From DASUPK01 sp963743575 (GTDB taxonomy: Bacteria; Actinomycetota; Thermoleophilia; Solirubrobacterales; 70-9): a DNA stretch of 64,000 nt. Below the pieces are notes generated by a model. That model made no database searches, was not told the DNA's origin, and worked only from the letters and a program-made list of their open reading frames with translations. The stretch's first letter is position 1. Each line of letters begins with the position of its first letter. The stretch spans positions 992,001-1,056,000 of the forward strand of contig CAVUQC010000007.1 in assembly GCA_963743575.1 (NCBI GenBank), written 5' to 3'. The translations under genes and the position numbers were made by a program. Shown here in pieces: positions 51,506 through 62,416 of the stretch.

Positions 51506-52345
51506 ATGGCATCAGTTGACACCGCCGTAGCCAGGCCGCCGAGGGTGGGGTTCCGTCCCACCCTCGGCGGTGCTGTGCTCATCCGCGGCGCGGCGATCCT
51601 GTGGATCAGCCTGATCGTGCTGCTTCCCCTGGCCGCCGTGTTCAGCCGGGGATTCAGCGATGGGCTAGGGCATTTCTTCGACGCGATCACCGACAAGGAG
51701 GCCGTGGCGGCCATCAAGCTGACCGTGATCTCCTCGCTCATCGTCGTCGCGATCAACGGGGTGATGGGGACGCTGATCGCGTGGGTGCTCGTTCGAGACG
51801 ACTTCCGCGGCAAACGACTCGTCAACTCGATCATCGATCTGCCCTTCGCTCTGCCGACGGTCGTCGCGAGCCTCGTCCTCCTTGCTCTCTACGGGCCGAA
51901 CTCCCCGATCGGGATCCATGCGGCCTACACCCGAGCGGCCGTGGTCATGGCGCTGCTCTTCGTGACGCTTCCCTTCGTGATCCGCGCGGTGCAGCCGGTC
52001 CTGATGGAGGTCGATCAGGAGATGGAGGAGGCCGCCGCCTCCCTGGGGGCTCCGAACCACCGGATCTTCCGCAGCATCCTGCTTCCCAATCTGACGCCGG
52101 CGATCATCTCCGGCTGCGCGCTTGCCTTCGCCCGCGCCATCGGCGAGTTCGGCTCGCTGGTCCTGCTGACCGGGAACGTCCCCTTCAAGACCGAGGCCGC
52201 GTCCGTCTACATCTATGGGCGGGTTCAGACCAGCGACTACTCGGGAGCGGCGGCCGTATCGGTCCTGCTCCTCGTGATCGCGATCGGCGTGTTGTTCGCC
52301 ATCAATATCTTCGCGCGTTGGAGGTCAAGGCATGAGCGCGCCTAA
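51506..52345 (+). CDS. cysT: Sulfate ABC transporter permease (CysT/CysU)
   Basis: Permease subunit of 279 residues with six helices. After the basic start (RPPRVGFRPTLGGAV) come RGAAILWISLIVLLPLAAVFSRGF, VISSLIVVAINGVMGTLIAWVLVRDDFRGKRLVNSIIDLPFALPTVVASLVLLALYG, FVTLPFVIRAVQPVLMEVDQEMEEAAASLGA (the EAA coupling loop) and IGEFGSLVLLTGNVPFKTEAASVYIYGRVQ. The order and the DDFRGK motif match CysT. It ends 14 bases inside the next gene. Confidence 0.94.
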   Translation: MASVDTAVARPPRVGFRPTLGGAVLIRGAAILWISLIVLLPLAAVFSRGFSDGLGHFFDAITDKEAVAAIKLTVISSLIVVAINGVMGTLIAWVLVRDDFRGKRLVNSIIDLPFALPTVVASLVLLALYGPNSPIGIHAAYTRAAVVMALLFVTLPFVIRAVQPVLMEVDQEMEEAAASLGAPNHRIFRSILLPNLTPAIISGCALAFARAIGEFGSLVLLTGNVPFKTEAASVYIYGRVQTSDYSGAAAVSVLLLVIAIGVLFAINIFARWRSRHERA

Positions 52346-53249
52346 TGCGAGGGTGCTCCGAGGAGCAACCCGTTTGATGTTGGCGCGCTGGGGACTGCGC
52401 TCCGTCGCGCTGATGTACCTGTCGGCTCTGCTGATCGTGCCGGTGGTGATGATCTTCTACCGGACCTTCGAGCACGGCCTGAGCCAGCCGATCGACGCGA
52501 TCACGAGCTCGGATGGTCTGCATGCCTTCTGGCTGACGATCGTCTGCGTCGGCATCGCTGTGCCGCTCAACACCGTCTTCGGGATCCTCACGGCGATCGT
52601 CCTGGTCCGTCAGGACTTCCGCGGAAAGTCACTGATCAACGCGCTGATCGACGTGCCCTTCGCGATCTCGCCCGTCGTCATCGGTCTGGCCCTCTTCCTC
52701 GTCTACGCGCCTCGAAACAGCTGGTTCGGGGGCTGGTTCATGGACCAAGGTGTGCAGATCATCTTCTCGGTGCCGGGGATGGTCCTGGCCACGATCTTCG
52801 TCTCGCTGCCCTTCGTGGTGCGCGAGGTGATGCCCGTCCTCCAGGAGATCGGCACCGACCAGGAGGAGGCGGCAAAGACGCTCGGAGCGTCTCCATGGCA
52901 GACCTTTTGGAAGGTGACCATGCCGGCGATTCGCTGGGGTGTCACCTACGGCGTGGTTTTGGCCACTGCCCGCGCGCTCGGCGAGTTCGGCGCCGTCAGC
53001 GTCGTCGCGGGCAACATCAGCGGCCAGACGCAGACGCTGCCTCTGTTCGTCAAGAGCCAGTTCGACAACATCAACTTGGCGGGGGCATATGCCGCCGCAA
53101 TCGTGCTCGCGATCCTCGCGATGGCCGTGCTGTTCAGCATGAATCTCCTCCAGAAGCGCTCGGCAAAGGACGCCGGGGGCGACGAGGACGATCACGCGCT
53201 GCCAGGTACGGGGGTCTTCGTCCCGCAGCCCATCGAAAAGGAGGCCTGA
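52332..53249 (+). CDS. cysW: Sulfate ABC transporter permease (CysW)
   Basis: Second permease, 305 residues. The membrane core includes LRSVALMYLSALLIVPVVMIFYRTFEHGL, ILTAIVLVRQDFRGKSLINALIDVPFAISPVVIGLALFLVYAP, GMVLATIFVSLPFVVREVMPVLQEIGTDQEEAAKTLGASPWQTFWKVTMPAI (EAA loop) and ARALGEFGAVSVVAGNISGQTQTLPLFVKSQFDNINLAGAYAAAI. The C-terminal tail has no helices and ends close to the ATPase start. It overlaps cysT by 14 bases. Confidence 0.94.
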   Translation: MSAPNARVLRGATRLMLARWGLRSVALMYLSALLIVPVVMIFYRTFEHGLSQPIDAITSSDGLHAFWLTIVCVGIAVPLNTVFGILTAIVLVRQDFRGKSLINALIDVPFAISPVVIGLALFLVYAPRNSWFGGWFMDQGVQIIFSVPGMVLATIFVSLPFVVREVMPVLQEIGTDQEEAAKTLGASPWQTFWKVTMPAIRWGVTYGVVLATARALGEFGAVSVVAGNISGQTQTLPLFVKSQFDNINLAGAYAAAIVLAILAMAVLFSMNLLQKRSAKDAGGDEDDHALPGTGVFVPQPIEKEA

Positions 53250-53250
53250 C

Positions 53251-54252
53251 ATGGCCATCGCCGTCAAGAACGTGACCAAGCGCTTCGGGGACTTCGTCGC
53301 GCTCGACGACGTCTCCATCGAGGTGCCGGATGGGGGGCTGACGGCCCTCCTCGGCCCGAGCGGCAGCGGCAAATCCACCCTGCTGCGCGTGATCGCCGGG
53401 CTGGAGCAACCCAATGAGGGGCAGGTGCTGATCTCGGGACAGGACAACACGGAGACGCGGGTACAGGACCGCAACGTGGGCTTCGTCTTCCAGCACTACG
53501 CCGCCTTCAAGCACATGACCGTGTTCGACAACATCGCGTTCGGCCTGAAGATCAAGGGCGAGGGCAGCGGCACGATCCGGGAGAGGGTGAAGAAGCTGAT
53601 CGACCTGGTGCACCTGACCGGCTTCGAGAAGCGGTATCCGAATCAGCTCTCCGGCGGGCAGCGCCAGCGGATGGCCCTGGCCCGGGCTCTCGCGGTCGAG
53701 CCGAGGGTGCTGCTGCTCGACGAGCCGTTCGGCGCCCTCGATGCCAAGGTGCGCGAGGAGCTCAGGACCTGGCTGCGCCGCCTCCACGACGACGTGCACG
53801 TGACGACGATCTTCGTCACACACGATCAGGAGGAGGCGATGGACGTGGCAGAGCAGATCATCGTCATGAACGACGGCAAGGTCGAGCAGTCGGGAGGCCC
53901 GCGGGATCTCTACGAGGATCCGGCCTCGGAGTTCGTGATGAGCTTCGTCGGGCCGGCTCACCGCCTGGGGGAGGCCTGGGTGCGCCCGCACGACGTCGAC
54001 ATCCGCCACGAGCCCAACGGGCAGACCATCGAGGCGATGATCCAGCGGATCGTCCACCTCGGGTTCGAGGTGAGGGTGGAGCTGACGCTCACCGAGGGCG
54101 AGCAGTTCTCGGTGCAGTTGACCCGTGACGAGGTCGACGAGTTGGAGCTCGAGGAGGGTCAGATCGTCTTCGTTCGGCCTCGCTCGAAGCGGGTCTTCGG
54201 GCCGGACGGGACCGGCGCGAAGGTGACCAGCGAGCCGGAGATGGCCGTCTAG
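53251..54252 (+). CDS. cysA: Sulfate ABC transporter ATPase (CysA)
   Basis: ATP-hydrolysing subunit, 333 residues. Walker A is GPSGSGKST (about residue 36), the Q loop lies in VGFVFQHYAAFKHMTVFDNIAFGL, the signature is NQLSGGQRQRMALARALA, Walker B VLLLDEPFGALD, and the switch histidine FVTHDQEEAMDVA. The C-terminus has a TOBE-like regulatory fold (GEAWVRPHDVDI...FSVQLTRDEVDELELEEGQIVFVRPR). The ATG starts one base after the cysW stop. It completes the sulfate importer. Confidence 0.95.
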   Translation: MAIAVKNVTKRFGDFVALDDVSIEVPDGGLTALLGPSGSGKSTLLRVIAGLEQPNEGQVLISGQDNTETRVQDRNVGFVFQHYAAFKHMTVFDNIAFGLKIKGEGSGTIRERVKKLIDLVHLTGFEKRYPNQLSGGQRQRMALARALAVEPRVLLLDEPFGALDAKVREELRTWLRRLHDDVHVTTIFVTHDQEEAMDVAEQIIVMNDGKVEQSGGPRDLYEDPASEFVMSFVGPAHRLGEAWVRPHDVDIRHEPNGQTIEAMIQRIVHLGFEVRVELTLTEGEQFSVQLTRDEVDELELEEGQIVFVRPRSKRVFGPDGTGAKVTSEPEMAV

Positions 54253-54315
54253 GAGGTCCGCTCGGGCTGAGCGAGTCGGCGAGCCGCCACCGGGTCGCGT
54301 CGCCGAGGACGACGG

Positions 54316-54771
54316 CTAACGCTGACTCCAGGCTTCCGCCGGCTCGCTCAGCTCACGGACCTCCGAGGGCAACTTGCCGCCGACGATGTCGGCGAGCGTG
54401 GTGTCCTCCATCACCTCACGAATGTTGGCCCGCAGAGCGATCCAGACCTTCTGGAGCGGCTCGGCCTCGCCCTTGTACTTGAGCGACTCGGGGCCCTGGC
54501 CGCGGACGGTCGCCAGTGGCCCCTCTACAGCCCTGACGATGTCGGCCAGGCTGACCTCGTCGGCGTCCTTGGCCAGCCAATAGCCGCCCTGGGCGCCGCG
54601 GCGGCTGGCCACGATCCCGGTGTGCTTGAGCTCGCCGAGGATGTTCTCGAGGAACTTGAGGGGGATGTCCTGGGCGCCGGCGATCGCTTCGCCTTTGATC
54701 GGATCACCACCCGCCGCCGCGAGTTCCAAAGAAGCGCGGACGGCGTAGTCCACCTTGGCCGAGATCCTCAT
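54316..54771 (-). CDS. Rrf2-family transcriptional regulator
   Basis: A 151-residue winged-helix regulator with the usual start MRISAKVDYAVRASLELAAAGGDPIKGEAIAGAQDIPLKFLENILGELKHTGIVASRRGAQGGYWLAKDADEVSLADIVRAVEGPL. The protein contains no cysteine, so it cannot bind an Fe-S cluster like IscR or NsrR; it resembles CymR-type regulators that sense sulfur status via a partner. It is convergent with cysA and adjacent to the sulfate operon, a natural regulator for it, though this is inference. Confidence 0.9.
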   Translation of the reverse strand: MRISAKVDYAVRASLELAAAGGDPIKGEAIAGAQDIPLKFLENILGELKHTGIVASRRGAQGGYWLAKDADEVSLADIVRAVEGPLATVRGQGPESLKYKGEAEPLQKVWIALRANIREVMEDTTLADIVGGKLPSEVRELSEPAEAWSQR

Positions 54772-54818
54772 GCCATTGGGACTCTAGTGCCCATCGAGGC
54801 GATGCCTAGACTTGCGAG

Positions 54819-54892
54819 GCCCCCTTAAGTCAACTGGTTCAGACGGCGAGACTTTTAATCTCGCAATCCGGGTTCGAGTCCCGGAGGGGGCA
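54819..54892 (+). tRNA. tRNA-Lys (TTT)
   Basis: 74-base cloverleaf. The acceptor is GCCCCCT/AGGGGGC with discriminator A, the anticodon stem CGAGA/TCTCG around loop CT-TTT-AA, and the T arm has GGTTCGAGTCC. No CCA is encoded. It lies between the Rrf2 gene and purH. Confidence 0.96.
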
Positions 54893-54933
54893 CTCTCTTG
54901 CCTATTTGCAGGCACTTTGTCAGGCCGCGCTAG

Positions 54934-56541
54934 CTAGTGCCGGAAGTGGCGGCGCTTCGTGAAGACCATCGCGACCCCGGTGGCATCGCAGGCCTCGATC
55001 ACCTCGGCGTCTCGCTTCGAGCCGCCAGGTTGGATCACCGCCACGGCGCCGGCATCGATCGCCGCCTGGGGACCGTCCGCGAACGGGAAGAATGCGTCCG
55101 AGGCCACCGCGCAGCCGGCGAGCAGCGTCTCCGCGTCCGGCCCCCGTGCCTCCTTCGCCTTCTCGATCGAGAGGCGCACCGAGTCCACTCTGCTCATCTG
55201 CCCCGCGCCGATGCCGAGCGTTGCCCGATCGCGCGCCAGGACGATCGCGTTCGACTTCACGTGGCGGCAGACGCGCCAGGCGAACAGCAGGTCCGCCCAC
55301 TGCTCCTCGGTCGGCTGTGTCTTGGTGGCGACCTCCATCAGCTCGCGCGGCTCAGGCGACCCGTCGGGATCCTGGACCAGGATCCCGCCACGCACCCGCT
55401 TGATGTCCGGCTCGATCTGGTGGGTCCGGCGCTCGGTGTCCTCGAGGATCCGGATCGCCTCCTTCTGCTGGAGAACCTCCAGCGCGCCCTCGCCGTACTT
55501 CGGCGCGATCAGAACCTCGATGAACTGCTCGTTCAGCCTCTTCGCCAAGGCCTCGTCGACGGGCCGGTTGAGAGCGATCACCCCGCCGAATGCCGACATC
55601 GGGTCACAGGCGAAGGCCTTCTCGTAGGCGGGCCCGATCTCGTCGGCCTCCGCCACCCCGCAGGGGTTGTTGTGCTTGACGATCACGCAGCCGGGTCCAT
55701 CGAGGTCCCCAAGCAGGGTCCGCGCCGAGTTCAGATCGAGCACGTTGTTGAAAGAGAGCGGCTTGCCGTGCACCTTCGCCACCATGGAGAGAACGTGAGA
55801 GCGCGCCCTCGGCTCGACGTAGAGCGCGGCGCGCTGGTGCGGGTTCTCGCCGTAGGACAGATCCAGCTCCTTCTCCCAGGCCGTCACCCAGTAGGTCGGA
55901 AGCTGCTCGTAGCGGCGCGCGAACCAGCGGCTGATCGCCGCGTCATAGCGGGCGGTGTAGGCGAACGCCTCATTCGCGAGCCAGTGCCGTGTCGCCGCCG
56001 ACAGCTCACCGGTCTCCTCGAGCTCGTCGAGCACGGCGTCGTAGCTCTCCGGCCGCACCACGACGGCGACGAACCGATGGTTCTTCGCCGCGGCCCGAAT
56101 CATCGTCGGCCCCCCGACGTCGATGTTCTCGATCGCCTCCTCCTCCGGCACATCGCGGCGGGCAACCGTGCGCTCAAACGGATAGAGATTGACGCAGACC
56201 AGGTCGATGGTCTCGATCTCGCGGTCCCTGAGCGTCTCAGCGTGCTCGGGGTTGTCGCGCACGGCCAGCAGCGCCGCGTGCAGGTGGGGATGGAGCGTCT
56301 TCACCCGTCCGTCGAGGATCTCCGGGAACCCCGTCAGCTCCTCGACCGCCTTGGCCTCGACCCCTGCCTCCCGCAGGACCGAGAGCGTTCCGCCCGTCGA
56401 GATCACCTCGACACCCTGCTTGGCAAGCCCCGCCGCGAACTCGGCCACTCCCGTCTTGTCGGCTACCGAGATCAGCGCCCGGCGCACCGGCATCGACTTG
56501 CCCGCGGGCTCTGGAGCGATTTCGGAGGAGGGAGTCGACAC
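54934..56541 (-). CDS. purH: Bifunctional AICAR transformylase/IMP cyclohydrolase
   Basis: Final two steps of IMP synthesis, 535 residues. The IMP cyclohydrolase (MGS-like) domain is first (ALISVADKTGVAEFAAGLAKQGVEVISTGGTLSVLREAGV, DGRVKTLHPHLHAALL, LYPFERTVAR, IDVGGPTMIRAAAKNH), then the AICAR transformylase domain with LSYGENPHQRAALYV, CVIVKHNNPCGVAEAD (catalytic KHNNPCG), FGGVIALNRPVD, TQPTEEQWADLLFAWRVCRHVKSNAIVLARD and SDAFFPFADGPQAAIDAGAVAVIQPGGSKRD. Start GTG. Twelve bases downstream of purN. Confidence 0.97.
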   Translation of the reverse strand: MSTPSSEIAPEPAGKSMPVRRALISVADKTGVAEFAAGLAKQGVEVISTGGTLSVLREAGVEAKAVEELTGFPEILDGRVKTLHPHLHAALLAVRDNPEHAETLRDREIETIDLVCVNLYPFERTVARRDVPEEEAIENIDVGGPTMIRAAAKNHRFVAVVVRPESYDAVLDELEETGELSAATRHWLANEAFAYTARYDAAISRWFARRYEQLPTYWVTAWEKELDLSYGENPHQRAALYVEPRARSHVLSMVAKVHGKPLSFNNVLDLNSARTLLGDLDGPGCVIVKHNNPCGVAEADEIGPAYEKAFACDPMSAFGGVIALNRPVDEALAKRLNEQFIEVLIAPKYGEGALEVLQQKEAIRILEDTERRTHQIEPDIKRVRGGILVQDPDGSPEPRELMEVATKTQPTEEQWADLLFAWRVCRHVKSNAIVLARDRATLGIGAGQMSRVDSVRLSIEKAKEARGPDAETLLAGCAVASDAFFPFADGPQAAIDAGAVAVIQPGGSKRDAEVIEACDATGVAMVFTKRRHFRH

Positions 56542-56552
56542 GGCCAGCGAGT

Positions 56553-57176
56553 CTATTCCGGATCGATATGAACCAGACGGGGGTTCTGCTCGTCGATCCG
56601 CACCCGGCCGGCGGCCAGCATCCGGATGGTCTCCGGCAGCAGCGCGTGCTCCGTGGCGTGGATCGCCTTCTCGGTCTCGTCCCAGTCCCTGCTTGGCGCG
56701 ACCGGCACGGGTCGCTGCAGGATGATCGGCCCCGAGTCGACGCCCTCGTCGACGAAGTGGACGGTCACCCCCGTGATCTTCGAGCCGTGGTCGATCGCCT
56801 GCTGAACCGCATCGATCCCCGGGAAGGCGGGCAGCAGAGCGGGATGGATGTTGATCACCCGGTTGGGGAAGCGGCCGACGAACTCCGGCGAGAGCAGCTG
56901 CATGTAGCCGGCCAGCACCACGAGGTCCGGCTCGCGCCCCTCAATCCAGTCCCCGAGCGCCCGGTCCCGCGCCGCGCGGTCCTCATAGTCCGCCGAGGGG
57001 AACACGGCGGTCTTGACCCCCGCGCTCTCGGCGCGCTTCAGCGCCAGGGCCCCGGGCTTGTCGGAACCGACGCCCACCACCTCGATCCCCTCCTCCCCGC
57101 CGTGCAGCCGGTCGAGGATGGCCTGCAGGTTGGTGCCTCCGCCGGAGGCCAGCACGACTATTCGGAACGCGGCCAC
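56553..57176 (-). CDS. purN: Phosphoribosylglycinamide formyltransferase
   Basis: Formyl-THF-dependent GAR transformylase, 207 residues. It has RIVVLASGGGTNLQAILDRL, VGVGSDKPGALALKRAE, PDLVVLAGYMQLLSPEFVGRFPNRVINIHPALLPAFPGIDAVQQAIDHGSKITGVTVHFVDEGVDSGPIILQ (catalytic N-I-H and D-S-G). Start is GTG at 57176, with AAGGA seven bases ahead. A longer frame reaching 57242 runs into the structured repeat (GRDLMAKP) and is rejected. It lies 22 bases from repeat copy 3. Confidence 0.95.
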   Translation of the reverse strand: MAAFRIVVLASGGGTNLQAILDRLHGGEEGIEVVGVGSDKPGALALKRAESAGVKTAVFPSADYEDRAARDRALGDWIEGREPDLVVLAGYMQLLSPEFVGRFPNRVINIHPALLPAFPGIDAVQQAIDHGSKITGVTVHFVDEGVDSGPIILQRPVPVAPSRDWDETEKAIHATEHALLPETIRMLAAGRVRIDEQNPRLVHIDPE

Positions 57177-57197
57177 GCTTGGATCCTTACGGATACC

Positions 57198-57292
57198 CGG
57201 CTTCGCCATCAGATCGCGGCCCCGAGCGGCCGCCCAACACAAGTCGCGGCGGCTTAGCCGCCGCTCCGAAGTGGAGCGGCCTGGGCGCCGCT
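57198..57292 (-). repeat. Structured interspersed repeat, copy 3 (overlaps purF 3' end)
   Basis: Same element as at 1896 and 14084. The outer blocks match copy 2 almost base for base. Its central hairpin, GCGGC-TTA-GCCGC on the plus strand, has a three-base loop that is the purF stop codon (TAA on the minus strand). The minus-strand reading encodes the last 12 PurF residues, SGAQAAPLRSGG. It ends 22 bases before purN starts. Confidence 0.88.
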
Positions 57293-58753
57293 TGGGACGA
57301 CCGCGATGTCCTCGAGGGCGAACTTGCCGTTCGCGCCCTCCGGATCGCCGAGTGGATACTCACCGGTGAAGCACGCGTCGCAATGCTTCTCGCGCGGGGT
57401 CCCGACAGCCTCGTAGACGGCGTCCATCGAGAGATAGGCGAGCGAGTCGGCGCCCAGCTCCTCCGCGATCTCCTCGACCGTGCGGTCGTGGGCGATCATC
57501 TCCTCGCTGGTGGACATGTCGATCCCGTAGTGGCAGGGATAACGGATCGGCGGTGCCGAGATCCGCAGGTGCACCTCCTTCGCACCCGCGTCCTTCAGCA
57601 TCGCGACGATCTGCCGCGTCGTGTTGCCACGGACGATCGAATCATCGACAACCACGACGCGCTTGCCCGCGACGATCTCCGGAAGTGGGTTGAACTTCAT
57701 GCGCAACCCGTGCTTGCGCAGCTCCTGCCCGGGCTGGATGAAGGTCCTCTGGACGTAGCGATTCTTGATCAGCCCGTCGTCCTTGGGGAGCCCGGCAGCA
57801 CGGGCGAACCCGTTGGCCATCGGGTTGCCGGAATCCGGCACCGAGATCACCAGGTCGGCGTCGACCGGCGCCTCCTCTGCAAGCAGCTCACCCATCCGCC
57901 CGCGCACCTCCTGCAGCACCCGGTTCTCGAGCCGGGTATCGGGTCGCGAGAAGTAGATGTGCTCGAACACGCACTGGGCTGGCTGCTCGCCGGTGATCAC
58001 CGGCTTCAGCTCGAGGCCCTTGGCGGTCAGGGAGACCATCTCACCCGGCTGGACCTCGCGGATCATCTGCGCGCCGATGATGTCGAAGGCGCAGCTCTCC
58101 GAGGCGACCACGAAGCACTCCGGGAAGCCGTCGCTCGGCTTCATCTTGCCGAGGGCCAGCGGCCGAACGCCGTGCGGGTCGCGGAAGGCGACCACCGCGT
58201 GCTTGGTCATCACGACGGTCGAATAGGCGCCCTCCAGGCGAGGCATCACCTGCGCGACCGCGTCCTCGATCCACTCGTCACCTTCCCCGGCAGTTCGCGA
58301 CAGCAGGGCGGCCATGATCTCGGAGTCCGAGGTGCCGCGGAGCTGCAGGCCTGCCTCGGTCAGCTCGTTGTAGAGCTCGACCGCGTTGGTCAGGTTGCCG
58401 TTGTGAGCAAGCGCGAGCTCGCGGCCGTCGTCACGCCAAACCGGCTGGGCGTTGTCCCAGGCGCCGCCGCCGGTGGTCGAGTAGCGAACGTGGCCGATCG
58501 CCATGTCGCCCGCCAGCGCGCGGAGCTTCTCCTCGTCGAAGACCTGGGAGACGAGCCCGAGCTCCCGCAGCGTGGTGATGTGGCCGCCCTCGCAGGTGGC
58601 GATCCCGGCCGATTCCTGGCCGCGGTGCTGCAGCGCATAGAGGCCGAAGTAGGCGAGCCTGGCGACGTCCCGTCCCGGCGCGTACACGCCGAAGACCCCG
58701 CACTCATCGCGCGGACCATCGCGATCTGGAACGTCAAAGCGCGCGTCAGTCAC
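57254..58753 (-). CDS. purF: Amidophosphoribosyltransferase, Fe-S type
   Basis: First committed step of purine synthesis, 499 residues. A 17-residue leader (to DGPRDE) precedes the nucleophile Cys18 (CGVFGVYAPG), released after processing. The glutaminase domain (LQHRGQESAGIA, HVRYSTTG) is followed by the PRTase domain with VVVVDDSIVRGNTTRQIV. Cysteines in AQCVFEH, RYPCHYGID and CDACFTGEYP match the four Fe-S ligands of the Bacillus type. The last 12 residues, SGAQAAPLRSGG, are encoded by the structured repeat. Start GTG. Confidence 0.97.
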   Translation of the reverse strand: MTDARFDVPDRDGPRDECGVFGVYAPGRDVARLAYFGLYALQHRGQESAGIATCEGGHITTLRELGLVSQVFDEEKLRALAGDMAIGHVRYSTTGGGAWDNAQPVWRDDGRELALAHNGNLTNAVELYNELTEAGLQLRGTSDSEIMAALLSRTAGEGDEWIEDAVAQVMPRLEGAYSTVVMTKHAVVAFRDPHGVRPLALGKMKPSDGFPECFVVASESCAFDIIGAQMIREVQPGEMVSLTAKGLELKPVITGEQPAQCVFEHIYFSRPDTRLENRVLQEVRGRMGELLAEEAPVDADLVISVPDSGNPMANGFARAAGLPKDDGLIKNRYVQRTFIQPGQELRKHGLRMKFNPLPEIVAGKRVVVVDDSIVRGNTTRQIVAMLKDAGAKEVHLRISAPPIRYPCHYGIDMSTSEEMIAHDRTVEEIAEELGADSLAYLSMDAVYEAVGTPREKHCDACFTGEYPLGDPEGANGKFALEDIAVVPSGAQAAPLRSGG

Positions 58754-58856
58754 GTCTGTGGAGGTGTCTCAACCTCTGGAGATCGAAGTGGCGGACAGGA
58801 GAACAGCCCGCACCGTCAGGGTAGCAGCGGCCACGGAGGGGCCAGAGTCCTCAAAT

Positions 58857-58880
58857 CGCCGCAAACTGCCGGTTTTGCGG
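58857..58880 (-). terminator. Hairpin terminator after the propeller gene
   Basis: GCCGCAAA / TTTGCGGC, an 8-bp stem with an 8-base loop. It starts immediately beyond the stop codon at 58881 on the minus strand. Confidence 0.65.
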
Positions 58881-60134
58881 CTACTTCTTCTTCTTGCGCT
58901 GCTTGACCAGCGCGACCGTGACCTGGTTCGTGTTCGGCACCCCCGCGACTCCCGCCGGCACGAAGTGGACGAAGACCTTCACCTTGACCTTCGCCTTGCT
59001 CTTCTTCTTGAGCTGCTTCTTCAGCTTCTTGGCGGTCTTCCCGACGGGCTTCACCGCCAGCTTGAAGGACGATGCCGCTGTGAGGGTCAACCCCTGCTGC
59101 TTGACGGAGGCGGCCGTGGCGTTGACATCGGGCGGCGTGCTCGTCTGGTTCATCGTCACCTGACCCGGGCCGGACACCTTTGCGTTGATCGTCGCCGTGC
59201 CCTTCTTCTTCTTTTTGGAAATCGAGTTGACGGTGATCTTGTTGGATGGCGCCGCGGCGAGCATGAACGGGCGACTCGCGCCCGGGACCAGTGTGGGATT
59301 CGGTGAGCCTCCGCCGATGTTCGCCCTCCCTATGAAGTTGCCGCTCGTAGAGCCGTTGTTGTTTCCCCAGAAGACGTACTGCGGGTTGGTTGCAACCCCC
59401 GAGACGGTCTGCGTGGTCCCCGCGGCATTCGCAATGAAGCTGGGCTGGGGCGTCCCGCCACCCACCGCGACACGTCCAACGTGGTTGTCGGCGGTGGCCC
59501 AGTAGAGGAAGCTCGAGTCGACGGCCACACCACACTGAGCGGAGGACACCGGGACGAAATTTGTCTGGGGAGCGCCGCCACCGAGCGGTGCCCGGCCGAT
59601 GTCGGGGGTCGTGGTGTCGAGGTAGTAGACGAAGCTCTGATCTGCCGCCAATCCGCAGATCGAAACGGGGCCCGGATCGATGAAGTTCTGCGTCGGATCG
59701 CTTCCGTCGATGCTGGCGTGGCCGATCGTTGCGTGCCCCAGCGCAGCCTCGTTGGTCCAGTAGATGCCGCTCGGCGTGACCGCCAGTCCCTGCGGATTGA
59801 CCACGCCGCTGGTGATGAATTGGTGATTGACGCCCGTTCCGTCCAGATTGGCTCTACCAATCGAAGCGGTGGTGCCGTTCTGCTCGTCCCAGTAGATGAA
59901 CTTGGAATCGACCGCTATGCCCGTAGCACCGGGTGAGCTCGGGATACCCGGAATGAAGCTGTCATTGGAGCCTGTGCCGTTGATCTTCCCCCGGCCGATC
60001 GAGTTCCCGAAGAGGTTCGTCCAGTAGACGAAGTTCGCGCTGGCGATCGGCGGAAGAATCAGCAGGACGAGCGTCGTCGTAAGAGTGGCTGCCAGGGGGA
60101 CAAGCCAGCGCGATTGGTTTCCCTGGGGGCGCAT
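58881..60134 (-). CDS. Secreted propeller-like repeat protein with lysine-rich tail
   Basis: A 417-residue secreted protein. After a signal peptide (VPLAATLTTTLVLLILPPIASA) come six or seven repeats of about 40 residues with the pattern YWTN...IGRAxLDGT (YWTNLFGNSIGRGKINGTG, IYWDEQNGTTASIGRANLDGTG, IYWTNEA, VYYLDTT), resembling LDL-receptor YWTD/beta-propeller repeats. The C-terminal 110 residues form an Ig-like region with many lysines (ISKKKKKG, KLKKQLKKKSKAKVKVKV, KQRKKKK). Such tails occur in Solirubrobacterales secreted proteins. Start is ambiguous: ATG 60134 is taken, GTG 60149 is possible. Its role amid purine genes is unknown. Confidence 0.7.
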   Translation of the reverse strand: MRPQGNQSRWLVPLAATLTTTLVLLILPPIASANFVYWTNLFGNSIGRGKINGTGSNDSFIPGIPSSPGATGIAVDSKFIYWDEQNGTTASIGRANLDGTGVNHQFITSGVVNPQGLAVTPSGIYWTNEAALGHATIGHASIDGSDPTQNFIDPGPVSICGLAADQSFVYYLDTTTPDIGRAPLGGGAPQTNFVPVSSAQCGVAVDSSFLYWATADNHVGRVAVGGGTPQPSFIANAAGTTQTVSGVATNPQYVFWGNNNGSTSGNFIGRANIGGGSPNPTLVPGASRPFMLAAAPSNKITVNSISKKKKKGTATINAKVSGPGQVTMNQTSTPPDVNATAASVKQQGLTLTAASSFKLAVKPVGKTAKKLKKQLKKKSKAKVKVKVFVHFVPAGVAGVPNTNQVTVALVKQRKKKK

Positions 60135-60181
60135 CTCCCTCCGAAACACATGACGAGACTACTCGTCGCGGTGCTGGCGAA

Positions 60182-62412
<2,231 letters not shown>

Positions 62413-62416
<4 letters not shown>

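Noticed and set aside
54937..56571. Long plus-strand open frame antisense to purH
   Set aside because: Same GC artefact; no recognisable protein pattern.
57177..57242. Extension of purN into the repeat
   Set aside because: GTG 57176 has a good AAGGA site and the family N-terminus starts there.
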